A stretch of 48,084 nucleotides of DNA from an uncultured Oscillospiraceae bacterium (GTDB taxonomy: Bacteria > Bacillota > Clostridia > Oscillospirales > Oscillospiraceae): the NCBI GenBank assembly GCA_947623745.1, contig CANQHN010000022.1, positions 1 to 48,084 of the forward strand, written 5' to 3'. The notes under the pieces are model-generated. The model worked only from the letters and a program-made list of their open reading frames with translations, made no database searches and was not told the origin of the DNA. Position numbers and translations under genes: made by a program. This document shows positions 40,857-48,084 of the stretch, piece by piece. The first letter of the stretch is position 1, and each line of letters starts with the position of its first letter.

Positions 40857-43006
40857 GATCTTGCAGGGCCCCTCGCGTCTGCCATAGCGTCCTGCCTGGC
40901 CCGCTCCTCCACGGCCTGGGCCATACCAGGCGGGAGCCCAGCGTCAGCGGGTCCCGCCTGGAGAGGAGCCGCAGCGGAGGGAGCGAGCCCTGCCGCTTGC
41001 GGCGGGGCGAGGGATCCGGAGTTTGCGGCGACGAGCATCTGCATTTGCTGCTGCTGCAGTGCGATCTGCTGCTGCCGCTTGTCCTCCAGGAATTTCCTGG
41101 TTGCCCCGGCTCCCGGGTAGTGCAGCTCCTCCATCTTCTCCCAGAACAGGATCAGGGTATCAAGCTGGGTCGGGTCCCCGAAGGCCCCGCTCGTCAGGTT
41201 CTGGCGTGTCTCCTGCCACATGGCCTCCCGGTTGCTGGCCAGCGGCTCCGCCGCGTCCACGGAGAACAGGAACTGGTCGTTCCAGTACCACTCGCCGTCC
41301 TGGCCCCGCTCCAGGAAGTCGTACCGGTTGAACTCCTCATACTCGGTTTCGCCCTTGAAGTCCTTGTAGCTCACCGGCCGCGGCTCGTCCCCGTAGGCCA
41401 GCCACAGCTTGAAGATCCGCTCGAAGATAGCCGCGTAGGCGGCGTTCTTCATCACGCGCTTGGATTCCAGTCGGCCGGCCGCCTGGGCCGCGGAGAACTC
41501 CTTGGCCTTGCCGCTGGTGGCGGTGGTGTCCGTCCGGCCCTGGAAGCTGTCCGTGATGCCCAGGATCTGCCGTGCCTCCTCGTAGACGTTGGCCAGGTAC
41601 ATCAGCTCATACTGCAGGTCCCCCTTGAACTCGTAGACCCCGATCATGGCCTTCTCCGACGGGTTGCCTATGTACCACCGCTCCCCGTCCACCGGGTCCG
41701 TCCGCAGGTCCGCCCGGTCCGGCAGCGTGATCCGGGTCCCCGCCTTCACCAGACGGTCAATGATCTTCTGCTCCATCCGGTTCACGGTGTTCTGCTGGTC
41801 CTCGATCTGGTCCACGTCGCTGTTGCCCAGCAGCTGCCCGTATACGCTCACGCTCTTTTGCAGCACGATGGGGAACAGGTCCGGCCGGTAGTATGGGATC
41901 CGGGTGGGCTCCATCGTGACCTGCCCCAGCGCGTCCGTCTCCGGGTGCAGGCCCTCGATACGGGCCCCCGCCGCCGTGGTGATGGGCGCCAGGACCTCCT
42001 CGTACTCCTGCTCCCGCGACTCGTACTCCTCCCCGCCGCACCATGGGCAGGGGCCCCCGTCGTAGCGGACGGGCTCCGCCTGCGCCGGCGGCTGGCCCAG
42101 CATGGGCAGGCCGTCCATGGGAGAGGCCCCGGGAGGCGGCCCCGCAAATTCGGCCGTGAATCCCTCCAGTCCCTCCGGCACGGCCGGCACGATGATCTGG
42201 CCCGGCACCGGCCGCACGCGGCCGCACCGCTTGCATACCGGCTGCCGGCGCGCCTGGTAGTTTTCGATGTCCTCCAGCTCCACGTCGTTCACCCAGGCAT
42301 ACAGGTCCAGGCCGCCCTTGTCGTTCCGGGCAAAGCCCAGATTCTCGGTCACGGCGTCCTCCGTCACCTCGGCCCCGTCCGGGCTTCGGACCTCCGGCGC
42401 CTCCTCGCCCTCCAGGCTCACGTCCACGCCGTACTTCCGGCGGACCGCCTCCTTGGTGGTGGGGATCTTGATGATAAACCAGTCCATGTCCTCAATGCCG
42501 GTATAGACGCCCGGCTGGGGCGCAAACTGCTTGGGGTGGATCACGCTTACCTCGACCTCGCCCACCGTGTCGTGGGTCCTCCGCGTGTTGTCCCACTCCA
42601 CCAGGAAGCCCACGCCGCCCTGGACAGGCACCGTCCGCTCCGCCAGGTCGTTCATGGCCTCAAAGGGCATCCGGTCCAGCTCGTTGCGCAGGAAGTGCTC
42701 AATCACTTCCGCCAGGTGCTCGTCCTTCTTGCGCCTGGGCGTCACCTTGGGCTTCGGGATGGAGGAGGACACCTGGCTCTCGATGTTCTCAAAGACGATG
42801 TTCCGGACGTGGCTGGTCTGGCCAGGCAGGCCGTTCTTCCTGGTGTCCCCCGGCACCAGCGGCTTCAGCACCCGGTTTCCGTAGTACAGCTTCTCCCGGT
42901 GGTCCATCTTGTCCGTCTCGTGGGAGTATGCGTTGTTGCTGTCCGCCAGCCGGCGCTGCCACAGGTCCAGCTTGGCGCTGCGTGTTCTCGGTTTCGTCTC
43001 GCTCAT
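40853..43006 (-). CDS. Portal protein with zinc-knuckle insertion
   Basis: The 717-residue protein lies directly after the terminase and fits the portal class of short-tailed phages: N-terminal YYGNRVLKPL, IVFENIESQVSSSIPKPKVTP (about 70-90), WYIGNPSEKAMIGVYEF near 455 and QILGITDSFQGRTDTTATSGKA near 495 in pieces. Between about 250 and 330 is an insertion with two CxxC pairs (CKRCG near 256, CPWCGG near 318) that may bind zinc; this is not usual in portals. The C-terminal 45 residues contain the translated repeat SGSLAPPQAAGL, and the TAG stop belongs to the palindromic repeat. ATG 43006 follows GGGAGGAC. Confidence 0.85.
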   Translation of the reverse strand: MSETKPRTRSAKLDLWQRRLADSNNAYSHETDKMDHREKLYYGNRVLKPLVPGDTRKNGLPGQTSHVRNIVFENIESQVSSSIPKPKVTPRRKKDEHLAEVIEHFLRNELDRMPFEAMNDLAERTVPVQGGVGFLVEWDNTRRTHDTVGEVEVSVIHPKQFAPQPGVYTGIEDMDWFIIKIPTTKEAVRRKYGVDVSLEGEEAPEVRSPDGAEVTEDAVTENLGFARNDKGGLDLYAWVNDVELEDIENYQARRQPVCKRCGRVRPVPGQIIVPAVPEGLEGFTAEFAGPPPGASPMDGLPMLGQPPAQAEPVRYDGGPCPWCGGEEYESREQEYEEVLAPITTAAGARIEGLHPETDALGQVTMEPTRIPYYRPDLFPIVLQKSVSVYGQLLGNSDVDQIEDQQNTVNRMEQKIIDRLVKAGTRITLPDRADLRTDPVDGERWYIGNPSEKAMIGVYEFKGDLQYELMYLANVYEEARQILGITDSFQGRTDTTATSGKAKEFSAAQAAGRLESKRVMKNAAYAAIFERIFKLWLAYGDEPRPVSYKDFKGETEYEEFNRYDFLERGQDGEWYWNDQFLFSVDAAEPLASNREAMWQETRQNLTSGAFGDPTQLDTLILFWEKMEELHYPGAGATRKFLEDKRQQQIALQQQQMQMLVAANSGSLAPPQAAGLAPSAAAPLQAGPADAGLPPGMAQAVEERARQDAMADARGPARS
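40931..41031. repeat. Translated GC-rich repeat, copy in the portal gene
   Basis: Partner of 40044-40140, inserted near the 3' end of the portal gene in the same reading frame (SGSLAPPQAAGLAPSAA). Confidence 0.8.
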
Positions 43007-43040
43007 GTCGTCCTCCCTTGTGTATGGCGTGAATATCTAT

Positions 43041-44576
43041 TCAGCGTTCCGGTTTCCCCCACAATTTCAGCAGCATCTCCCGCTCCTCCTGGGTGGCCCG
43101 GTTGTAGTCGTCCCACATATCCTGTGTCCAGCGCGCCTGCGCCGGTTCCGGCTCGCCCTCCACGCGCATAGATTGCTGCGGCCGGATGTAGTAGGCGATA
43201 GCCAGGGCCAGCACACAGTCGTCATGGGCCCCGGGCTCCGCCTCCGCCCGGTTCGGGTTATCCGGGTTCCGCACGAAGGTCAGCATCTCCAGGATGGTGT
43301 CCTCGTCGTTCAGCGCCCCGGTATGCTCCCGCATAATGCGGATCAGCTCCGACAGGATCACCGGCCGGGTCAGCCGGTCCGTCCGGAAACCGAAGGCGTG
43401 CCGGATCCGGCCGTCGTAGTCGTCCTCCACCTCCCGGACATACAGGTTTTTGTAGCCCATCAGGTCCAGCAGCTTCACCGGGTAGGTGGAGAAGTTGGAC
43501 TCCGGCCCCAGCAGCGCGTCGTTGTAGTACCTGCCCAGGCAGTAGAGCTGTCTTGCGTAGGTGTCCTCGTCGTACTGGTGGCGCAGGGTGCACACCTGCT
43601 CCCCGGTGATGTTGTCCAGCCCCTGGGCCACGAACCAGTCCGAGCCGTCTCCGGCGGTGTCTCCGCCGAACACGTATGGCCGGCCCTTCTCCGGCGTCCG
43701 GTAGATTTTCACCGGCCCGTCCCGGTCGTCCTCCCACCGGATGTTCCCGATGTGTACCCCGTCCTTCTCCAGGTCGTAGGCGAAATAGCCTCTCTTGTCC
43801 GGCTTTGGGATGTGCTGCAGCCGCTCAGACAGCTTCTGCGCGTCGAATACGGTCTTGCCTGTCACACCCCACTGGCCCAGGCAGTACACCTGGTAGTAAT
43901 ACGGGTTTGTCTCCCTGAAGGCCTCCAGGGTCTCCACGTCCTTCTGTGGGAGAAAGCGGTTGTCCTTGTAGGTGCTCCTGTGGATCCGCGCCCGCGGGTC
44001 CGTCCGGTCGAAGAACCGGCGCTTGATCCAGTGGTTGATGCTGATGGGGTTGAAGGTCAGGATGATCTGATGCCGCCAGCGGCTCTCACCGCGCAGACGG
44101 ATATCCAGCTGGTCGAAGTCGTCCTCTGTGATCTCGCTGGCCTCCTCCACCCAGACGCCGGTGATGTTGTAGATGGATTTCAGCTTCTCCACGTCGTCCA
44201 GCCCGGCGAAGATAATCCTGCTCCCGTTTCGGAAGTCTATCGTCATATCGCTCTTGTTGACTTTGGCGCCGGTGTCCTCGTAAAACTGCGCGATTTGTCC
44301 TCGGAGCTGATTGAAACAGCTCTCCCGCAGGGTCCTGGCCACCTTCCGGCACACCAGGAACCGGTGCCCGGGCTCCGTGGTCACCCGCTCCAGGATCAGC
44401 CGGCCTGCAAAGATGCTCTTCCCGGACCCGCCGCCGCCCATAAGCACCAGGTAGCGCCGCTTGGAGAAGATCAAGCCCTGAAAGGCCGCGTTGTTGGTCT
44501 CGGTCCAGTTCTTCCACCACAGGGCCAGCTCAGTCAGCTGTGCGTCCTGTGCTTTCGTCAGCTTCCTCTTGGTCAT
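43041..44576 (-). CDS. Terminase large subunit (ATPase-nuclease)
   Basis: The 511-residue protein packages phage DNA. The ATPase has Walker A GGGGSGKS at about 51-58 and Walker B GVWVEEAS near 140; the nuclease has FGGDTAGDGSDWF near 300 and AHDDCVLALAIA near 460. This is the PBSX/Terminase_3-6 type plan, of full length. The ATG overlaps the terminase small-subunit gene by 47 bases. It is followed 34 bases later by the portal gene. Because the small subunit looks broken, packaging may be impaired. Confidence 0.93.
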   Translation of the reverse strand: MTKRKLTKAQDAQLTELALWWKNWTETNNAAFQGLIFSKRRYLVLMGGGGSGKSIFAGRLILERVTTEPGHRFLVCRKVARTLRESCFNQLRGQIAQFYEDTGAKVNKSDMTIDFRNGSRIIFAGLDDVEKLKSIYNITGVWVEEASEITEDDFDQLDIRLRGESRWRHQIILTFNPISINHWIKRRFFDRTDPRARIHRSTYKDNRFLPQKDVETLEAFRETNPYYYQVYCLGQWGVTGKTVFDAQKLSERLQHIPKPDKRGYFAYDLEKDGVHIGNIRWEDDRDGPVKIYRTPEKGRPYVFGGDTAGDGSDWFVAQGLDNITGEQVCTLRHQYDEDTYARQLYCLGRYYNDALLGPESNFSTYPVKLLDLMGYKNLYVREVEDDYDGRIRHAFGFRTDRLTRPVILSELIRIMREHTGALNDEDTILEMLTFVRNPDNPNRAEAEPGAHDDCVLALAIAYYIRPQQSMRVEGEPEPAQARWTQDMWDDYNRATQEEREMLLKLWGKPER

Positions 44577-45106
44577 GTATGTCCTCGTTTCTCGTGGCGT
44601 CCTCTGTCATGGCGCGCAGCAGATCCCGCCGCTCGTTCTCGCTCATCCGCCCGGCCGCCATGGCCTGTGCCGCCCTTGGCCCCAGCTCCACTGTGCGCTT
44701 CTCGCTCATGCCGAAGTTTGCCTGCAGGGCGAAGATCACTCCCTGCAGCCCCTTTTCCCTGGTCAGCAGCTCCCGCTCCAGGTACTCCTGGACCGCGCAC
44801 CTGGCCAGCTCCACCGCGTCCGCGTACCGCTCGTCCGCCGCGTATCTGGCCCAGGTGTCCCGGCTGATCTCCAGCTCCCGGCACAGGCCTGTGATGGTGG
44901 GGGGGATCAGGTACTCCCGGTAGGTGATCTTCTCCCCGTCGTCGTTTTTTACCTCGATGCACTATAGACGACGTGGCCCTTCTCGTCCCGCCTCCCGCTG
45001 TCCACCGACACTTTCACGTTTTCCGTCCTGCTGATGCTCCGCAGGTGCGCCCGCACAGCCGCCAACAGCTGGTTCGGCGTGTATTTTCTCTTCCGGCCCG
45101 TCGTTT
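44530..45106 (-). pseudogene. Terminase small subunit, frameshifted and without a clear start
   Basis: Two frames together match a small terminase subunit. The first (down to TAA at 44949) reads KRKYTPNQLLAAVRAHLRSI...KGHVVYSA; the second, one base out of phase, continues EVKNDDGEKITYREYLIPPT...LCRELEISRDTW to the stop at 44530. One added base near 44955 would join them. No ATG, GTG or TTG opens the first frame before the upstream stop. A real loss of function and a local sequence error are both possible. Confidence 0.65.
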
Positions 45107-45305
45107 TCGCCCCCTCGCGTGTGCGTGCATGGGCGCGTATGCGCCCCCCTGCGCGCGTGTGTCGTGTCAGGAAATCCTCTCTGCATCCTCACCCTACCAC
45201 AAAAGTTGATGCACGAAGTTTCAACTTTTCACTCCGTGCATATTTTTTTGCGCGACGAATGCCCCCTTGCCGTCTGAGCGGCAGGGGGGTGCGCCCTGTA
45301 TTCTG

Positions 45306-46106
45306 TTATGCCGGCGGTCCGTCCCGGTCCTTCTTCTCCCGTCTGAGCCGTCCCACCTCCGGCAGGATGTACCGGATATACTGGGGCATCCCCGGTTTGA
45401 ACTCGTTGCGGTGCAGGATCTGCCCGCCTCTTGGCACGGCCAGCTCCGCCCCGTTCCGGGCGATCCGGTCCTTTGGCTGAGGGATGGTCAGACTGCGGCT
45501 TGGTATGTACTTCTTCTCGTCCGGGAGCCGGCGCACCTGTGCCAGCAGGTACTCGGCCAGGGGAGTCTGGTCCAGTGAGCCGTACAGCTTCTCGTGGTTG
45601 GTCCCGCCCAGGGTCCACTTGTCCAGGGCGACGGCCAGGGCCTCCGCGTTGAGGACCACGTGGTGGTGGACCCGGACCGTCTCCCCGGTCTCCCCGTCCA
45701 TGTCCGATGTGACGGCGATGTAGCGCACCGGGATCCCCGCCGCCTTGCAGGCCCGCAGCACCCGCCGGATCCACAGCCGCAGCTGGTGGTGGGCGGCATG
45801 GTACAGCCGCTCCTGGTAGTCCTCCGCCCCCTGGTCCAGTCCGGCGGCCAGCTCCTGCAGCCCCTCCCGGGAGTAGTCCAGCCCCAGCAGCACGTCCACC
45901 GCCCCCCGGAAATTCTCGTGGAGCAGCCGGGCCACCCGCTTCACCGCGCTGGCCTCGTTCTGCTGCTGCTTGCGGATATCTGACCGCAGCTGTCTGGCAG
46001 ACTTTGTTGGCCGCTCACCCGGCACCCAGTATTTGATCTTCTCCCCGATCATACCGGCCCGGTATGACCGGATCACCCAGTAACCAGTATTTTCCATTGT
46101 AGGCAT
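45306..46106 (-). CDS. Rep/G2P-like protein with HHH motif
   Basis: The 266-residue protein belongs to a family common in Clostridia phages and elements that resembles replication-initiation (ORF2/G2P, HUH-type) proteins. VRVHHHVVL at about 144-152 would be the metal-binding His pair, and AEYLLAQVRRLPDEKKY near 184-200 holds candidate catalytic Tyr. MENTGYWVIRSYRAG and KIKYWVPGERPTKSARQLRSD are shared family stretches as I remember them. AAGGGGG lies 8 bases before ATG 46106. It could replicate or nick the element's DNA. Function is inferred. Confidence 0.65.
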   Translation of the reverse strand: MPTMENTGYWVIRSYRAGMIGEKIKYWVPGERPTKSARQLRSDIRKQQQNEASAVKRVARLLHENFRGAVDVLLGLDYSREGLQELAAGLDQGAEDYQERLYHAAHHQLRLWIRRVLRACKAAGIPVRYIAVTSDMDGETGETVRVHHHVVLNAEALAVALDKWTLGGTNHEKLYGSLDQTPLAEYLLAQVRRLPDEKKYIPSRSLTIPQPKDRIARNGAELAVPRGGQILHRNEFKPGMPQYIRYILPEVGRLRREKKDRDGPPA

Positions 46107-46260
46107 CCTGCTTGCCCCCTTATCATGCGGGTGGTCTCAGACTTAGGCCTTAACCGAGCCCGCCAGCGCGCGTGCGCGCGCGTATTTATAATAGGTGTCC
46201 GGTGCTCTATGGGCGGTGCCGGCATCCGCCGGCGCGGTCCATAGGGGACCGGCTGCCCCC
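46107..46260. other. Intergenic region with alternating CG tract
   Basis: A GCGCGCGTGCGCGCGCG tract at about 46167-46184 lies next to TATTATAAAT (minus strand, 46192-46183 area). The tract could adopt Z-DNA or a cruciform and the AT block could be a -10 for the Rep-like gene. No gene is present. Confidence 0.4.
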
Positions 46261-46533
46261 TCACAGCAGGCCCGGGAAGTCCTTGTAGTACCGGACCACC
46301 GCCCTGTGCAGCGTGGCTCTGGAGAGGTTGTGGCGCATACAGACCGCCGTGGCGCCCTCGTCCGTGGTGACGAAATCGAACAGGGCCTTGTAATACTCCC
46401 CGCCGGCGTCCAGGCACAGGTTGAGGATCTTCTGCTGCTGGTCCGCCGGAAGTCTCTTGTACATCCGCGACACGAAAAAGATATACCCCTGCCTGTCGTA
46501 GCTCACCGGAACCGATCTCTTATAGCGAAACAT
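46261..46533 (-). CDS. 90-residue phage protein with helix-turn-helix character
   Basis: The protein has SYDRQGYIFFVSRMYKRL, ILNLCLDAGGEYYKALFDF and a C-terminal HNLSRATLHRAVVRYYKDF that looks like a DNA-recognition helix pair. It recalls a small family that accompanies Rep-like genes in Clostridia phages. It may regulate or bind DNA; I do not assign a function. Confidence 0.6.
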   Translation of the reverse strand: MFRYKRSVPVSYDRQGYIFFVSRMYKRLPADQQQKILNLCLDAGGEYYKALFDFVTTDEGATAVCMRHNLSRATLHRAVVRYYKDFPGLL

Positions 46534-46604
46534 GCGCCGCCTCCCCTCGCGCGTTTCCCCTCCTCCGCCGGCCGTCTCCGGCCCGCGGGGGAGGGGTGTA
46601 GTCG

Positions 46605-46820
46605 TCAGTCCTTCTCCTTCTTTTTCTGCTTCTTCTCCCGGCCCGCGGCCTCGCGCCCTCTGCGCTTTTCCTCCCGCTTCTCCTCCTGATACTCCCGGAT
46701 GATCCTCTCCCGCTCCTCAAAGGTGGTCTCACCCACCAGGTGGCCGTAGGTTATGCCCCGGCGTCTGGCCTCCGCGGCCAGCGCTGTCAGGGCCACAGAG
46801 CCCTCGAACGCGCTTTTCAT
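46605..46820 (-). CDS. 71-residue highly charged phage protein
   Basis: ATG 46820 overlaps the DUF5131 stop (ATGA). The N-terminal half is a small helical domain (FEGSVALTALAAEARRRGIT), and the C-terminal half is nearly all Glu, Lys and Arg (EEKREEKRRGREAAGREKKQ). Likely DNA or RNA binding, but no family is recognised. Confidence 0.6.
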   Translation of the reverse strand: MKSAFEGSVALTALAAEARRRGITYGHLVGETTFEERERIIREYQEEKREEKRRGREAAGREKKQKKKEKD

Positions 46821-47581
46821 GCTTCTTCCTCCTCCGGCATAGGCCACGGGTACTCGGAGTCCGGCAGGTCCGGGTAGATCGTCCGCAGGTTGTTCTTGTA
46901 AAAGACAGGGATCCCGGCCCGGGCGCAGAAGTCCGCGATCTCCTCCACCCACTCCCGCTCCGGCTTCACCTTGCCCCGGCGGTTCCCGGTCTCCGCCCCC
47001 AGGATCACCCACTCCGGCAGCCCCTCGGCCGTCTCCATGTGGACCGGCTCCAGCAGCGGCTCCATGGACCAGAAGGTGTGCAACCCCGTTTTCTCCGCCG
47101 ACGCATAGAATGCGGTGTCCCGCATGGTGGTCACGGTAGACCCGTACCAGAAGTTGTCTCTGGTGGGCAGCAGGGCCAGCTCGTACAGCTGAATGTATCT
47201 GAGCGGGTTTTTGGTCAGGAAGATGTAGCGGTGCTGGTCCGCTGCAAGGCAGGCGTCCAGCACGTCCCGGATCCAGTCCGTGGGCACCCACGCCCCGAAC
47301 AAGTCCGCCATACTGCCCACAAAGATGTTCTTCCCACCCGTCGCCCTGGCCGGTCCGTTCAGCCGGTAGCGGTGGAAGGTGGGCTCGAATCCGTAGGGAT
47401 ACGGCGTCCCCTTTATCTTTTTGTCCAGGACGTGGAGTCCTCCCGACAGGGCCCTCTCGTCCTCCAGCCCCGCGTCAAAGCGCCGCGCCGTCCTGGCCGC
47501 GTAGCAGTACGGGCACCCGTGCCTGCATCCCGTCACAGGGTTCCAGCTCACGTCACACCAGTCTATCTTGGTCTCGTTCAT
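46817..47581 (-). CDS. DUF5131 (phage Gp37/Gp68) radical-SAM-like protein
   Basis: The 254-residue protein opens with WCDVSWNPVTGCRHGCPYCYA, whose CxxxCxxC pattern (about residues 19-26) would bind a 4Fe-4S cluster as in radical SAM enzymes. YIFLTKNPLRY, NFWYGSTVTT and WVILGAETGN are family stretches of DUF5131, widespread in phages and elements. The substrate is unknown. It lies 10 bases after the MazF-like gene and is coupled to the next by ATGA. Confidence 0.85.
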   Translation of the reverse strand: MNETKIDWCDVSWNPVTGCRHGCPYCYAARTARRFDAGLEDERALSGGLHVLDKKIKGTPYPYGFEPTFHRYRLNGPARATGGKNIFVGSMADLFGAWVPTDWIRDVLDACLAADQHRYIFLTKNPLRYIQLYELALLPTRDNFWYGSTVTTMRDTAFYASAEKTGLHTFWSMEPLLEPVHMETAEGLPEWVILGAETGNRRGKVKPEREWVEEIADFCARAGIPVFYKNNLRTIYPDLPDSEYPWPMPEEEEA

Positions 47582-47591
47582 GCTCTTTCCC

Positions 47592-48084
47592 TCACTTCCC
47601 GCCGCCGGCCAGTACCTTCTCCAGCAGCTCTTTATAGACTTTTTTGTATACGCCCAGCTCCGCCCGGGCCTCGGCCAGCTCCCGCCGTGTGTCCTCCGGC
47701 GTGGTTCCGGCCTCTGTCTCCGGCTCCTTCATGCCCAGGGCGGCCAGCACGCCGGCGTCTACTCTGGCCATTTCGTCCGGGCTCACCCGGCCCAGGCAGC
47801 GGCCGATCCGGCTCATGTCCACGGTGTAGATGTGCTCGCACAGCGCCGTGCTCTTGACCGGCGTGGAGCGCACCGCGATGTGCCATGGCTTTTCCTTCTT
47901 CTCGGACGCGGAGCAGTACACCACGGTTGCGCAGTTGGAACAGCGGTTGACCCCTTCCGTGCTGACCACGATCCCCGGCCTATTTTTTATGATCTCGTGC
48001 CCCGTGGCGTTTGGGATCTCAACATAATAGATCCCGCCCCGCTCTATGCCCGTGTCGCTGGCAGGGAGTACCCCCCCCCCCCCC
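47592..48084 (-). CDS. MazF/PemK-like protein, 5' end cut by the contig edge
   Basis: The visible 160 or so residues begin in the poly-G at the edge and include ERGGIYYVEIPNATGHE, NRPGIVVSTEG and VRSTPVKSTALCEHIYTVD, the typical MazF/PemK toxin fold with the conserved RPG(I/V)V and ALC segments. A helical C-terminal extension of about 60 residues (LAEARAELGVYKKVYKELLE) is not part of the core fold. No antitoxin is in view; it may lie beyond the edge. MazF toxins are sequence-specific mRNA ribonucleases; a phage homologue could serve in another role. Confidence 0.75.
   Translation of the reverse strand, partial: GGGGVLPASDTGIERGGIYYVEIPNATGHEIIKNRPGIVVSTEGVNRCSNCATVVYCSASEKKEKPWHIAVRSTPVKSTALCEHIYTVDMSRIGRCLGRVSPDEMARVDAGVLAALGMKEPETEAGTTPEDTRRELAEARAELGVYKKVYKELLEKVLAGGGK
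48071..48084. other. Run of 14 C at the contig end
   Basis: The window ends in a C homopolymer that interrupts the MazF-like frame. Such ends are usually sequencing or assembly artefacts, so the last bases should not be trusted. Confidence 0.7.

Larger units (their letters stand above)
15338..48084 (-). mobile_element. Short-tailed prophage or phage-like element, late region (right end outside window)
   Basis: From the right edge to 15338 nearly all genes run on the minus strand in the order of a tailed-phage late region: terminase, portal, scaffold, capsid, connector, fibres, lysis, tail nozzle and ejected proteins. A beta-propeller nozzle and very large ejected proteins, with no tape measure, sheath or tube, indicate a podovirus-type particle. 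No integrase, attachment site or replication module is in view, so its integrated or free state and exact ends are unknown. The toxin locus and Cro/C1 operon at 12.2-15.3 kb may belong to it. Confidence 0.85.

Noticed and set aside
40997-43171. Long plus-strand open frame (724 codons) opposite the portal gene
   Set aside because: Antisense shadow in GC-rich DNA; no ribosome site and low-complexity translation, while the portal frame has clear motifs.
44930-44951. Programmed -1 frameshift at A AAA AAC in the terminase small subunit
   Set aside because: The upstream frame stops (TAA) before the slippery site, and slipping there would leave, not enter, the downstream family frame.

Overview
The window looks like a contig from a GC-rich Gram-positive gut Clostridia, probably Oscillospiraceae (Flavonifractor/Lawsonibacter-like). 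I infer this from AGGAGG-type ribosome binding sites, a TnpV-type transposon protein, the citrate-lyase accessory genes and the overall gene style; no marker gene fixes the species. It divides into a chromosomal part (about 1-12.1 kb) and a leftward-transcribed short-tailed prophage or phage-like element (about 12.2 kb to the right edge, where the contig stops in a run of 14 C).

Chromosomal part. At the left edge is the first codons of a citrate/citramalate lyase acyl-carrier subunit (citD), preceded in its operon by LeuD- and LeuC-type hydro-lyase subunits (minus strand). Divergent from them are a TIM-barrel lactonase-like hydrolase, citC and a citX-citG fusion, i.e. the machinery that makes, attaches and acetylates the lyase prosthetic group. 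Together they suggest a hydration-plus-cleavage pathway such as mesaconate to citramalate to acetate and pyruvate, or the citrate equivalent. The plus-strand operon then breaks off at a 7-codon stub next to a degraded mobile region (TnpV gene, several terminator hairpins). Housekeeping genes follow: nudC, mreB with a textbook promoter, comF translationally coupled to one of two paralogous Arc-type regulators, and a HinT-like HIT protein. An IS30-family transposase sits at the junction with the phage region.

Cargo at the phage's left end. A Cro/C1-type regulator diverges from a small operon of membrane proteins carrying GYxxGY repeats and Cys-rich tails. Next comes a candidate type III toxin-antitoxin locus (extended -10 promoter, repeat RNA, terminator, ToxN/AbiQ-superfamily toxin).

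Phage part, read right to left in transcription order: MazF/PemK-like protein (cut by the edge), DUF5131, two small proteins, a Rep/G2P-like protein, a broken terminase small subunit, terminase large subunit, portal with a zinc-knuckle insert, a small protein, scaffold-like protein, decoration-like protein, major capsid, connector-like protein, collagen-like fibre, a diversity-generating retroelement (DGR: Ig/C-lectin target gene with VR, then TR, then reverse transcriptase), a small protein, XkdX-like protein, several tiny membrane proteins (holin candidates), Gp49-like protein, CHAP lysin, tail fibre, a beta-propeller tail nozzle, an internal virion protein, and a giant injected polyvalent protein split by one in-frame TGA.

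The DGR is the most notable system. TR and VR are 143 bp each, align without gaps and differ at 16 positions, all adenines on the coding strand, 15 of them A to G. The RT keeps the DGR-type IGxxxSQ motif but has YMDN where YxDD is expected. Several dispersed GC-rich repeats also invade the phage part; some are translated inside the scaffold and portal proteins, and some supply their stop codons.
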